Positions 17,868 through 25,008 of a stretch of 64,000 bases of DNA are shown piece by piece; the first letter of the stretch is position 1; the number at the start of each line of letters is the position of its first letter. This stretch comes from Castellaniella sp040276065. GTDB lineage: Bacteria; Pseudomonadota; Gammaproteobacteria; Burkholderiales; Burkholderiaceae_B. Both the position numbers and the translations under genes were made by a program. Below the pieces are notes generated by a model. The model was not told the DNA's origin, searched no databases, and saw only the letters and a program-made list of their open reading frames with translations. Location of the stretch: positions 62,001 through 126,000 of the forward strand of contig NZ_JBELOI010000010.1 of the NCBI RefSeq assembly GCF_040276065.1, given 5' to 3'.

Positions 17868-18656
17868 CTACCTCGCAAGAACCCAGGCGGCGATTTGTTG
17901 GACGACATCCTGTTCGAGGCCATTGAACCCATGATAGGCGTGGGCCTTGCACGGATCCCCTGTGCTCACGCCGCCCCTGAAGGGCAGCAACCGGCTCTCG
18001 GGCGCATTGCCAAACCGAGCCATCAAGGCCGGAACTTTGTCGAAAGCGCAGTGCCCACAGCCGTCTTTCTCATGATGCACCACCAGCACGGGCACGCGGA
18101 TATCCTCCAGCGGCAGGGACGGCACGGGACGCGACTTGCCGTCCGTGAGGATCGTAGCGGTGAGGACGATGCCATCCGGGCCTTCGGGGCCGGTCAGCTT
18201 GGTGGCCAGGTAGGCGACTGACTGGGTGCCACGGCTGGTTCCGATGAGCCAGATGGGAACCTGGGCGATACCGCGTATCCACGCGATGATGGCTTTGACA
18301 TCAGCGGCGTGCGCGGGTGTCTGGCGAAAATCCGCGAGAAAAGGCGGAGCCTGCCGGTCCGATGGGGCGTCGAGGACCGCGACCAAGAGCCCTCGATCCG
18401 CAAACATCCGCCGCGTCCGGACGAGAAAGTTATCGTCCCCCCATCTCATGGAACCGTTCCCGGCAATCTGCAAGCCGCCATGGCCGCCCGGGAACAATAT
18501 CACCGCAGCCTTCGGGTCAGGCGGCGAGAGCACGAGTATCCGCTGTGTGACCCCGGACCTCGTGGGAATGTCGGCCACTTGCTGGCCGATCTGAGCCCAA
18601 GCATGGGGCTGCATCCCGAGCAGCAACATCGCACAAAAGAAAATGAACCTGCCCAT
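17868..18656 (-). CDS. Secreted alpha/beta-hydrolase (dienelactone-hydrolase-like)
   Basis: A 262-residue protein with an N-terminal signal peptide cleaved near HAWA-QIG. The mature part has the oxyanion segment LFPGGHGG, a nucleophile elbow LIGTSRGT (GxSxG), an acid in HHEKDGC near residue 197 and a likely catalytic His in KAHAYHGFNG. Two closely spaced Cys (DGCGHC) may be redox or metal-binding. Probably a periplasmic esterase; substrate unknown. It lies convergent with clsC. Confidence 0.75.
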   Translation of the reverse strand: MGRFIFFCAMLLLGMQPHAWAQIGQQVADIPTRSGVTQRILVLSPPDPKAAVILFPGGHGGLQIAGNGSMRWGDDNFLVRTRRMFADRGLLVAVLDAPSDRQAPPFLADFRQTPAHAADVKAIIAWIRGIAQVPIWLIGTSRGTQSVAYLATKLTGPEGPDGIVLTATILTDGKSRPVPSLPLEDIRVPVLVVHHEKDGCGHCAFDKVPALMARFGNAPESRLLPFRGGVSTGDPCKAHAYHGFNGLEQDVVQQIAAWVLAR

Positions 18657-18912
18657 ATCGAATCCCCAGAAGCCTCATCCTCAGAGTTTCTTCTTCTATT
18701 CCACGGCCCTCCTTGATCTATCACAAGAAAGGAATCGTCCACATCAATGGCGCAAAGACTCGCCGGCCAAGAAACGTCGGCGCGGCGATTCAAATCGCAG
18801 CACGCCGGCAGACGGGCAGCGACAAGGTACGGAAAACGGATGAGGCCCGGACCCGCAACGCCGCTCGCGAACCGCCGTTTGCGCCAATCTGCAGCGTCCT
18901 AAAACGAGCGGT

Positions 18913-19527
18913 TTAACGCAGCGCGGCGACCTCGATTGTTTTTGCGCCGCAGGCCCGCACCAGTTCGGGATCATGGCTGGCAAACAGCACGACGCGATCC
19001 CTGGACCAGACCTCGAACTGCTCGGCCAGCACGGCGCACGCCTGAGCATCCAGCCCGTTGCTCGGGCCGTCCGCGATGACGACGGCCGGATCGCCCAAGG
19101 CGGCGGCCGCGAGAAAGACCTTGCGGCGCGTGCCCGTCGACATCTGTTCGAAGCGCTTGTCCAAATGGGGCTCCAGCCCCAGGCGGCGGGCCAAGTCCAG
19201 TACGGCATCGTCGAGGCTCGTGTTTTTTTCCGAGGCGATCCGCTCGAGCAGCCCCCGCCCCGTCTGCTTGGGAAACGCCAGGCAGTTATCGGGCACATAG
19301 GCCAGGCGGGCCTTGGCTTGCAATGGCGCGTGGACCAGAGAATGGCCATCGATCCAGACGTCGCCGCCGTCCGGCGCGACGACGCCCGCGATGATGCCCA
19401 GCACGCTGGATTTGCCGGTACTGCTTTCCTCGCACAGCGCCACGCACCCGGGCGCAAAGGTATGGGTCAGGCCCTCGAATACGAGGTGGTCGCCGTAGCG
19501 CTTGCTGAGATTGTCGATGCGTAGCAT
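18913..19527 (-). CDS. ABC-type ATP-binding protein with degenerate motifs
   Basis: A CcmA-like ATPase of about 204 residues. Walker A reads CEESSTGKSSV, keeping GKS but with Glu in place of the first Gly. The Walker B region reads AVVIADGPSNGLD, where the usual catalytic Glu (DEP) is Gly. The signature is MSTGTRRKVFLAAA and the switch His in FASHDPE is kept. ATP binding may remain but hydrolysis looks impaired. No permease gene is adjacent. An ATG at 19545 is an alternative start; MLRIDNLSKRYG at 19527 looks more natural. Confidence 0.75.
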   Translation of the reverse strand: MLRIDNLSKRYGDHLVFEGLTHTFAPGCVALCEESSTGKSSVLGIIAGVVAPDGGDVWIDGHSLVHAPLQAKARLAYVPDNCLAFPKQTGRGLLERIASEKNTSLDDAVLDLARRLGLEPHLDKRFEQMSTGTRRKVFLAAAALGDPAVVIADGPSNGLDAQACAVLAEQFEVWSRDRVVLFASHDPELVRACGAKTIEVAALR

Positions 19528-19603
19528 GGCCAAAAGTGTACGCATGAATGGGGCGCGCGACCAGGCTCAGGACGGGCGATGCCGTCATTTTCGCGGAATT
19601 GTG

Positions 19604-19702
19604 TATGATCTGCTTCGATGGGCCCGCGCTCGGGCCCATCCCTCTTGAGCGGGCCGGAATCCAGCACCAGAAAAGCCAAAACCTCGGTCAGGGTTTTTTA
19701 TT
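19604..19702 (+). ncRNA. Candidate small RNA or attenuator
   Basis: A TATGAT -10-like box sits at 19604-19609. A perfect 10-bp hairpin follows at 19617-19640 (GATGGGCCCG, loop CGCT, CGGGCCCATC). A terminator-like hairpin with a T run (AAAACC to GGTTTTTTATTTT) closes it near 19672-19702. It lies directly upstream of the membrane protein gene at 19746, so it may be an attenuator or a short stand-alone RNA of about 85 nt. No -35 box is convincing. Confidence 0.4.
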
Positions 19703-19745
19703 TTATGCGCCGGCATTCCGGTTGGACGACGAAGGAACACGAGCC

Positions 19746-20360
19746 GTGGATACTGGATTGACGCTATTGATGGCCGCGGCGGCATGGATAGCGCTGCGCG
19801 TGCTATACCAGCGCACGCATATCGCGCTGCTGGGACGCCACCTGGCCGCCTTGCAGCTCGAACGCCACATGGAAACCCTGACGCAAGGCTACACCCGCGC
19901 CATCCACGAAGACTCCGAGGCGCGTCAGATCCAGGTCTTGGAAACCTTCGCTCCGACCGAACGCGCGGTGGCGGCACAGGTGCGGTCGTTGGCCGACGCC
20001 ATGCAAAAGGAAAGCGCACAAGCAACCGGCATGGGCGTGCTCCCCTTCTGTGTGCCTTACGCCGAGCGTTTTCTCCCCGCGTCGACGCGGGACTTTCGCG
20101 AACTACTGCACATCCATGCGACCGGCTTGCGCCGCGTGGTGGACAACGACGGCGGCTGGGATGCGAAAACCCGCGCCTATCACCTGTCGGCGGAGCTATA
20201 CCTGCTGCAGCACAGTTGCCACTGGTTTTGCAAATCGCGCGCAGTGGCCGATGCGCGGCTGACGCTGCGCCACCAGGTCAAACACCAGAAAGTGCTCGAG
20301 TCGGTCTCTGGTGCCACCCGCACGGCTTACCAGCATTGGTTGCGAGGCAACAATGGATAG
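19746..20360 (+). CDS. Conserved membrane-anchored protein of unknown function
   Basis: A protein of about 204 residues, chosen with a GTG start at 19746 because GAAGGAAC lies about 9 bases upstream. An N-terminal hydrophobic helix (TLLMAAAAWIALRVLY) would anchor it, followed by a charged helical region (residues 25-100) and a His/Cys-containing C-terminal half (LYLLQHSCHWFCKS). I do not recognise a family. A hairpin and terminator-like structure lies upstream and may control it. Confidence 0.6.
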   Translation: MDTGLTLLMAAAAWIALRVLYQRTHIALLGRHLAALQLERHMETLTQGYTRAIHEDSEARQIQVLETFAPTERAVAAQVRSLADAMQKESAQATGMGVLPFCVPYAERFLPASTRDFRELLHIHATGLRRVVDNDGGWDAKTRAYHLSAELYLLQHSCHWFCKSRAVADARLTLRHQVKHQKVLESVSGATRTAYQHWLRGNNG

Positions 20361-20459
20361 CCAATAGATCTACGATGCTCCTCCGCGGGATCAAACGCGG
20401 CAAAGCGGACGAGGCCCGGATCGGCCGCCGCGATATTCGGCGAGCCGACCCGGAGACCC

Positions 20460-21269
20460 TCATTTTTCGGCGGACGGCGTCAAGGACACCGCGGCTTCGG
20501 GCGACAGCAGCCGGAAGGTAAAGCTCTCTTGGAAGTACAGGCTGACGACGCTGTCTGTGTGCGACTGATAGCCGATCGAGACATCCTGACCGAGATGCAG
20601 CGAGAAGTCGCCGCCGCGGGTACTGAGCAGCACACCGCCCTCGATGCCTGGCGCCCAGATGATGTCGCCCCCCAGCAACGGCCGGATGTGCTTGAGCAAG
20701 GGGTAGCCTTCGTCGCTGGCGCCGCTGACGGCGGCATACGCCTTTTCGCCAAGGACCAGGATGTACGGGCCATTGACGCCCGCCAGGCGCAGTTGGCTCA
20801 AGGCCTGCGCCACAACGGCGGGATAGCGCCGGATGTCGGCCGGCAGCTTTGCCGCCGGATTGCCGGCGCCGGGGCGGATGCCCTGGATGCCCGCCGCGGC
20901 GTAGCCGTCGAACACGGCCCGGTCTTCGGCATAGGCGATCTTGCGCGCGGCATCCTTGAGGGCTTGCAGGTCGGGATCGTCGGACCCTCTTTCGACGTCG
21001 TCCAGCGACTGGCGTGACAGCTCGAACGGCACGCGCAGCTCGACCAAGGCCTGGGCCTGATGCTGGCCGGCCAGAACGCCCTCATCCGGCGCCTTGATCG
21101 CCTTGAGATGGCCGGTGCCGACGGCGGCAAGGGCGGCCCCCTGCGGGTCGGCGACGTCCACGACGCGCCGGGCGGCGAGATAACGTTTGAGCGTCCGGGA
21201 GGCTTCTTCTTCGATTTGGCTCCACGCCGCATCCGATATCGGCGCCAGTTCACGATGCAGGTTATTCAT
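20460..21269 (-). CDS. Family 1 encapsulin shell protein
   Basis: A 269-residue HK97-fold protein that self-assembles into a nanocompartment. Family features: the N-terminal LHRELAPISDAAWSQIEEEA, the middle GIQGIRPG and YPLLKHIRPLLGGDIIWAP, and the C-terminal SIGYQSHTDSVVSLYFQESF. The start ATG at 21269 overlaps the 3' end of the DyP peroxidase gene by 8 bp, a tight operon. The open frame reaches 21551 but is not family-like. It encloses the DyP cargo. Confidence 0.92.
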   Translation of the reverse strand: MNNLHRELAPISDAAWSQIEEEASRTLKRYLAARRVVDVADPQGAALAAVGTGHLKAIKAPDEGVLAGQHQAQALVELRVPFELSRQSLDDVERGSDDPDLQALKDAARKIAYAEDRAVFDGYAAAGIQGIRPGAGNPAAKLPADIRRYPAVVAQALSQLRLAGVNGPYILVLGEKAYAAVSGASDEGYPLLKHIRPLLGGDIIWAPGIEGGVLLSTRGGDFSLHLGQDVSIGYQSHTDSVVSLYFQESFTFRLLSPEAAVSLTPSAEK

Positions 21270-22284
21270 ACGAGGATTCTCCTTTGAGTGAGCCGATGCC
21301 CAGCGAGCCGTCGGGCGCATCCGACGCGGACGCACCCGGGGCCGGCGCTGCGCCGAACCCGGGTGCGTCCTCAAGAAAGCCGGCGGAAGGCACGAAAAAC
21401 AGCGAACCCGTGACGGCACGGCTGAAATCCAGCAGCCGGTCGTAATTGCCCGGTGGGCGCCCGATGAACATGTTCTCGAGCATCCGCTCGATGCGACTCG
21501 GGGATCTGGCGTAGCCGATGAAATAGGTGCCGAATTCCCCTTTGCCCACATCGCCGAACGGCATGTTGCCGCGCACGATATCCAGCTCCTCGCCGTCCTC
21601 CTCGATCACGGTCAGCGCGTTGTGGGCCCAGCTTGGTTTGACGTCTTCGGCCAGTTCGATATTGGTCTGCTTGGTGCGACCGATGATGCGTTCCTGCATT
21701 TCCACCGGCAGCGCGTTCCAGCCCGCAAGGTCATGCAGGTACTTTTGCACGATCACGTAGCTGCCGCCGGCAAAATCGCCGTCCTCATCGCCAACGACCG
21801 TGGCGGCGACCGCTGCGGCGCCGTCGGGGTTCTCGGTGCCGTCCACGAAGCCGATCAGATCCCGGGCATCGAAGTACCTGAAGCCGTGCACCTCGTCGAC
21901 AACGGCGGCCGCGGCGCCCAGCCGCAGGGTGATCTGCGTGGCCAGCTCGAAACACAGGTCCATGCGCGTGGCGCGGATATGCAGCAGGATGTCGCCCGGC
22001 GTGGAGACGGCATGATGCACGCCCTGGATTTCCTTGAAGGGGTGCAGTTCCCTCGGTCGCGGCGTGCCGAACAGGCGATCCCAGGCATCGGAGCCAAACC
22101 CCACGATGCAGGACAGGCGGCCGTCGAGGTCGCGGAACCCGACCGAGCGCAGCAGCCCGGACAAGCCCGCGCAAAACGAGCGCACGGCGTCCAAGGGCTC
22201 GGGCCCCGGATTGAGGGTCAGAACCAGATACATGGCCGCTTGCGTGAGCGGCGCGTCAACGGGCTGGTGGGTCACGGAAGACAA
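21262..22284 (-). CDS. DyP-type peroxidase, encapsulin cargo
   Basis: Heme dye-decolorizing peroxidase of 340 residues. The GFVDGTENP motif (GxxDG, near residue 145) carries the catalytic Asp. Further conserved segments are GGSYVIVQKYLHDL and GTYFIGYARSP. The tail after about residue 310 is Gly/Ala/Pro-rich and ends in DGSLGIGSLKGESSYE. The SLGIGSLKG piece matches the known encapsulin cargo-loading peptide. It is the first gene of the operon, overlapping the encapsulin start. Probable role: oxidative stress defence inside the shell. Confidence 0.94.
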   Translation of the reverse strand: MSSVTHQPVDAPLTQAAMYLVLTLNPGPEPLDAVRSFCAGLSGLLRSVGFRDLDGRLSCIVGFGSDAWDRLFGTPRPRELHPFKEIQGVHHAVSTPGDILLHIRATRMDLCFELATQITLRLGAAAAVVDEVHGFRYFDARDLIGFVDGTENPDGAAAVAATVVGDEDGDFAGGSYVIVQKYLHDLAGWNALPVEMQERIIGRTKQTNIELAEDVKPSWAHNALTVIEEDGEELDIVRGNMPFGDVGKGEFGTYFIGYARSPSRIERMLENMFIGRPPGNYDRLLDFSRAVTGSLFFVPSAGFLEDAPGFGAAPAPGASASDAPDGSLGIGSLKGESSYE

Positions 22285-22401
22285 ATTTTTCTCCTTGCGG
22301 ATCGGCTAACCCAAGTGATTAGTTTACCCTGTGATCAAGGCCTGTTTCAGGGTACCGCCTTGCCCGGTCGGCGTATAATGCGGCCCAGTATTGCCTCCAT
22401 C

Positions 22402-22433
22402 CATGGGTTCCCTCACCCCATCCACCAAAAAGG
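22402..22433 (+). promoter_or_regulatory. Probable preQ1-I riboswitch upstream of yhhQ
   Basis: The P1 stem is ATGGG (22403-22407) with CCCAT (22417-22421). The loop contains CCC, and an A-rich tail follows with AAAAAGG ending at 22433. The layout closely follows the short H-type pseudoknot of preQ1 class I aptamers, in which the tail GG pairs with loop C residues. That AAGG is also the ribosome site of the ATG at 22439, so ligand binding would block translation. A TATAAT at 22374-22379 could start the transcript. The gene being a queuosine-precursor transporter supports the call. Confidence 0.65.
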
Positions 22434-22438
22434 CCCAC

Positions 22439-23104
22439 ATGACATCCGCATTCCGCCCGCAATCGCGGGCATCCTGGCACCTCGCGCTGCTGGTCGCCTT
22501 TCACATCCTCATCATCATCGTCAGCAACTACTTGGTGCAGTTGCCCATCGACCTGTTCGGTTTCCACAGCACCTGGGGCGCCTTCAGCTTCCCCTTCATT
22601 TTCCTCGCGACGGACCTGACCGTGCGCCTCATCGGCAAGGCCGAGGCGCGCCGGGTGATCCTGCGCGCCATGCTCCCGGCGCTGATCGTCTCCTATATCG
22701 TGTCGGTACTGTTTCACGAGGGCGCCTTCAACGGCATCGGCGCGCTGGGCGAGTTCAACCTCTTTGTGTTCCGCATCGCGTTCGCGAGTTTCGCCGCCTA
22801 CGTCCTGGGTCAACTGCTGGACGTGCACGTGTTCGACCGCATGCGCCGCGGCTACGTCCAGTGGTGGGTCGCGCCGGCGGCCGCCTCGGTGCTGGGGCAG
22901 GCGTTGGACACGGCCGCGTTCTTTGGCATCGCCTTTTGGCGCAGCGACAATCCCTTCATGGCCGCGCACTGGGTCGAGATCGCGGCCGTGGACTACGTCA
23001 TCAAGCTGTCCGTCAGCCTGCTGCTGTTCGTACCGATGTACGGCGTCGCCCTGAATGCCCTCATCCGGATCATGAAACAGCGCGAGGCCCTGCCGACCGC
23101 CTGA
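22439..23104 (+). CDS. yhhQ: Queuosine precursor transporter YhhQ
   Basis: Inner-membrane importer of queuosine precursors (preQ0/preQ1). The 221-residue protein has about six membrane segments, the conserved FPFIFLATDLTVRLIGK motif near residue 55 and SVLGQALDTAAFFGIAF. It belongs to the VUT/YhhQ family. I chose the ATG at 22439, after AAGG, rather than the upstream frame start. A preQ1-I-like aptamer overlaps the ribosome site. Confidence 0.9.
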   Translation: MTSAFRPQSRASWHLALLVAFHILIIIVSNYLVQLPIDLFGFHSTWGAFSFPFIFLATDLTVRLIGKAEARRVILRAMLPALIVSYIVSVLFHEGAFNGIGALGEFNLFVFRIAFASFAAYVLGQLLDVHVFDRMRRGYVQWWVAPAAASVLGQALDTAAFFGIAFWRSDNPFMAAHWVEIAAVDYVIKLSVSLLLFVPMYGVALNALIRIMKQREALPTA

Positions 23105-23117
23105 CCTCGCGCCTGGA

Positions 23118-24452
23118 TCAGGGCGCCTTGCGCAGCTTCCGGACCGTGTCCTCCGTGGCGGCGGGCGCCTGCCCGCCCCACTGCCCTCTGGACCAGTTCG
23201 TCAACCGCGCGATGGCCTCGTCGCTCAACTGATCCGCGAATCCCGGCATGGCGTCCATGCGCTGGTTACCGGCGAACCGCTGCGCGGGAATGCCTTCCAG
23301 CACGACTTTGACGAAGTTGCGCGGATCGTCGTTGATCAAGGTGGCGTTGCCTCTCATGGCGGGCGCGACATTGGGGATGCCCTCGCCCGCCAAACCGTGG
23401 CAGCCCGCGCAAGCGGAAAGATAGGCCAGTCGTCCCGCCGTCAGTTCAGCGCTGTCGGCGAGCGAGGCCGCCGCCTTCCATGGCCGCGGCGGCGCGTCCG
23501 CCGGCACGATCACGCCGTCCTCGCCCGTGAGCAGGTACACCGCCATGGCCTCGACATCCTCGACCCTCATGTCGCTGGTCGAGGCGTGCGTGACGGTGTA
23601 CATGCCGGCGAAGGAGGAGCCCTGCGGCGAAACCCCCGTGCGCAGGAACCGCGTCAGGGAATCAAGGTCGAAACCCTGCCTGCCCAAGGTTTCGGCACGG
23701 ATGTCGGGCGCCTGCATCCCATCGATGACAGCGCCCTGGAAATGGCGCGAGAAGTCGGTGCCCATGGTCACGTTCATGGGTGTGTGACAAGCGGCGCAAT
23801 GGGCCAGGCCCTCGACCAGGTAGGCTCCGCGCACCCACTGATCGGCGCGCTCCGGCGCGGCCTCCGAGACCGCCGGCGCCGGGGCGCTCACGGCATCCCG
23901 CCCGGGAAAGTTCAGCAGGTTCCAGAAATTCATGAACCCGCGAACCGGCAGCCTGTAGATCCCCGTCGGCGGGGTGTCGGCCTCGGCGATCGGCGGAATG
24001 CTCATCATGTAGGCATACAGGGCATCCACGTCCGCCGCAGTCGTGCGATGCGTGAACACATAAGGCATGGCCGGGTACAGGTTGCGGCCGCCCTTGGCCA
24101 CGCCATCGAGCAGCGCCCGATGAAAATCGGCGCGAGTGTACCGGCCAATGCCATGTTCCGGATCGGGTGTGATGTTGGTGGAATACAGCGTGCCGAAAGG
24201 CGTGGCGAGCGCCACGCCGCCGGCCGCCCGCGGGCCCTCGGGCTTGGAGTGGCAACCGAAGCAATCGCCGGCCATGGCCAACTGCCGGCCGCGCGGCAAC
24301 AGCTCGCGCACCTCGTCCTCGGACAGGGGACGAGCGACCGCTTCGGTGACGCTGGTGGCCCGAAACAAGCCCAGAAAGACGGCCGCCAATCCCAGCAACA
24401 GGATCAGGGCCAAGGCCAGCCACAGGGCGCGCTGCGGACGTGATCTCTGCAT
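23118..24452 (-). CDS. Triheme cytochrome c subunit of the Mo dehydrogenase
   Basis: A 444-residue membrane-anchored c-type cytochrome with one N-terminal hydrophobic helix (WLALALILLLGLAAVFLG) and three CxxCH heme sites: CFGCH near residue 66, CAACH near 210 and CAGCH near 330. This matches the electron-accepting subunits of periplasmic alcohol or aldehyde dehydrogenases. It is the last gene of a three-gene operon after the 2Fe-2S and Mo subunits, 11 bp after the former. It would pass electrons to the respiratory chain. Start at ATG 24452; the upstream frame is unlikely. Confidence 0.9.
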   Translation of the reverse strand: MQRSRPQRALWLALALILLLGLAAVFLGLFRATSVTEAVARPLSEDEVRELLPRGRQLAMAGDCFGCHSKPEGPRAAGGVALATPFGTLYSTNITPDPEHGIGRYTRADFHRALLDGVAKGGRNLYPAMPYVFTHRTTAADVDALYAYMMSIPPIAEADTPPTGIYRLPVRGFMNFWNLLNFPGRDAVSAPAPAVSEAAPERADQWVRGAYLVEGLAHCAACHTPMNVTMGTDFSRHFQGAVIDGMQAPDIRAETLGRQGFDLDSLTRFLRTGVSPQGSSFAGMYTVTHASTSDMRVEDVEAMAVYLLTGEDGVIVPADAPPRPWKAAASLADSAELTAGRLAYLSACAGCHGLAGEGIPNVAPAMRGNATLINDDPRNFVKVVLEGIPAQRFAGNQRMDAMPGFADQLSDEAIARLTNWSRGQWGGQAPAATEDTVRKLRKAP

Positions 24453-24462
24453 GATTTCCCCC

Positions 24463-25008
24463 TCAGCCGATGACGCAGCCCGGCGTGGCCAGGGCGACGT
24501 CCCTGACGGCCTCGTAGTAGCGCACGTAGCCGGTGCAGCGGCAGATGTGCGCATTCAGCGCCGATTCGATGGCGGATTCCAACTGGCCGCGGGGAATGGG
24601 CTTGCGCTTGAGTTCCTCGATGAACACCGTGGCCCCGGCCACGAAGCCCGGCGTGCAATAGCCACACTGGAAAGAGAAGTGATCGATGAAGGCCTGCTGC
24701 ACGGGCGACAACGACCGCACCTCACCCTGATCGTCGAGCAGGGCATGGCCTTCAATGGTGACGATGGATTTTCCGTTGAAAAAATGAGCATCGAACACAC
24801 AGGTCCGGTGTTCGACGGGCGGGGCGTCGCCACGCTCCTCCATGATCACGCAGGCATGGCAGATGCCTTGACCGCAGCCAAACCGCGTGCCGGTCAGGTT
24901 CAGGTGCTCGTGCAGGAAATCGATCATCGGCATGCCGACCGGCACGTCCAGCGGACCGACGGGCTCGCCATTGATCGTCATGGACAAAGAACGCATTTCG
25001 AGCGTCAT
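24463..25008 (-). CDS. 2Fe-2S subunit of xanthine-oxidase-family dehydrogenase
   Basis: A 181-residue iron-sulfur protein of the IorA/NicA type. The first cluster uses CGQGICHACVI with RTC; the second uses CGYCTPGF and CRCTGY. Gene order and size match isoquinoline oxidoreductase-like or nicotinate dehydrogenase-like small subunits. The ATG at 25008 overlaps the end of the Mo-subunit gene by 4 bp, so translation is coupled. It has no signal of its own; in this family it is exported with the large subunit. Confidence 0.92.
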   Translation of the reverse strand: MTLEMRSLSMTINGEPVGPLDVPVGMPMIDFLHEHLNLTGTRFGCGQGICHACVIMEERGDAPPVEHRTCVFDAHFFNGKSIVTIEGHALLDDQGEVRSLSPVQQAFIDHFSFQCGYCTPGFVAGATVFIEELKRKPIPRGQLESAIESALNAHICRCTGYVRYYEAVRDVALATPGCVIG

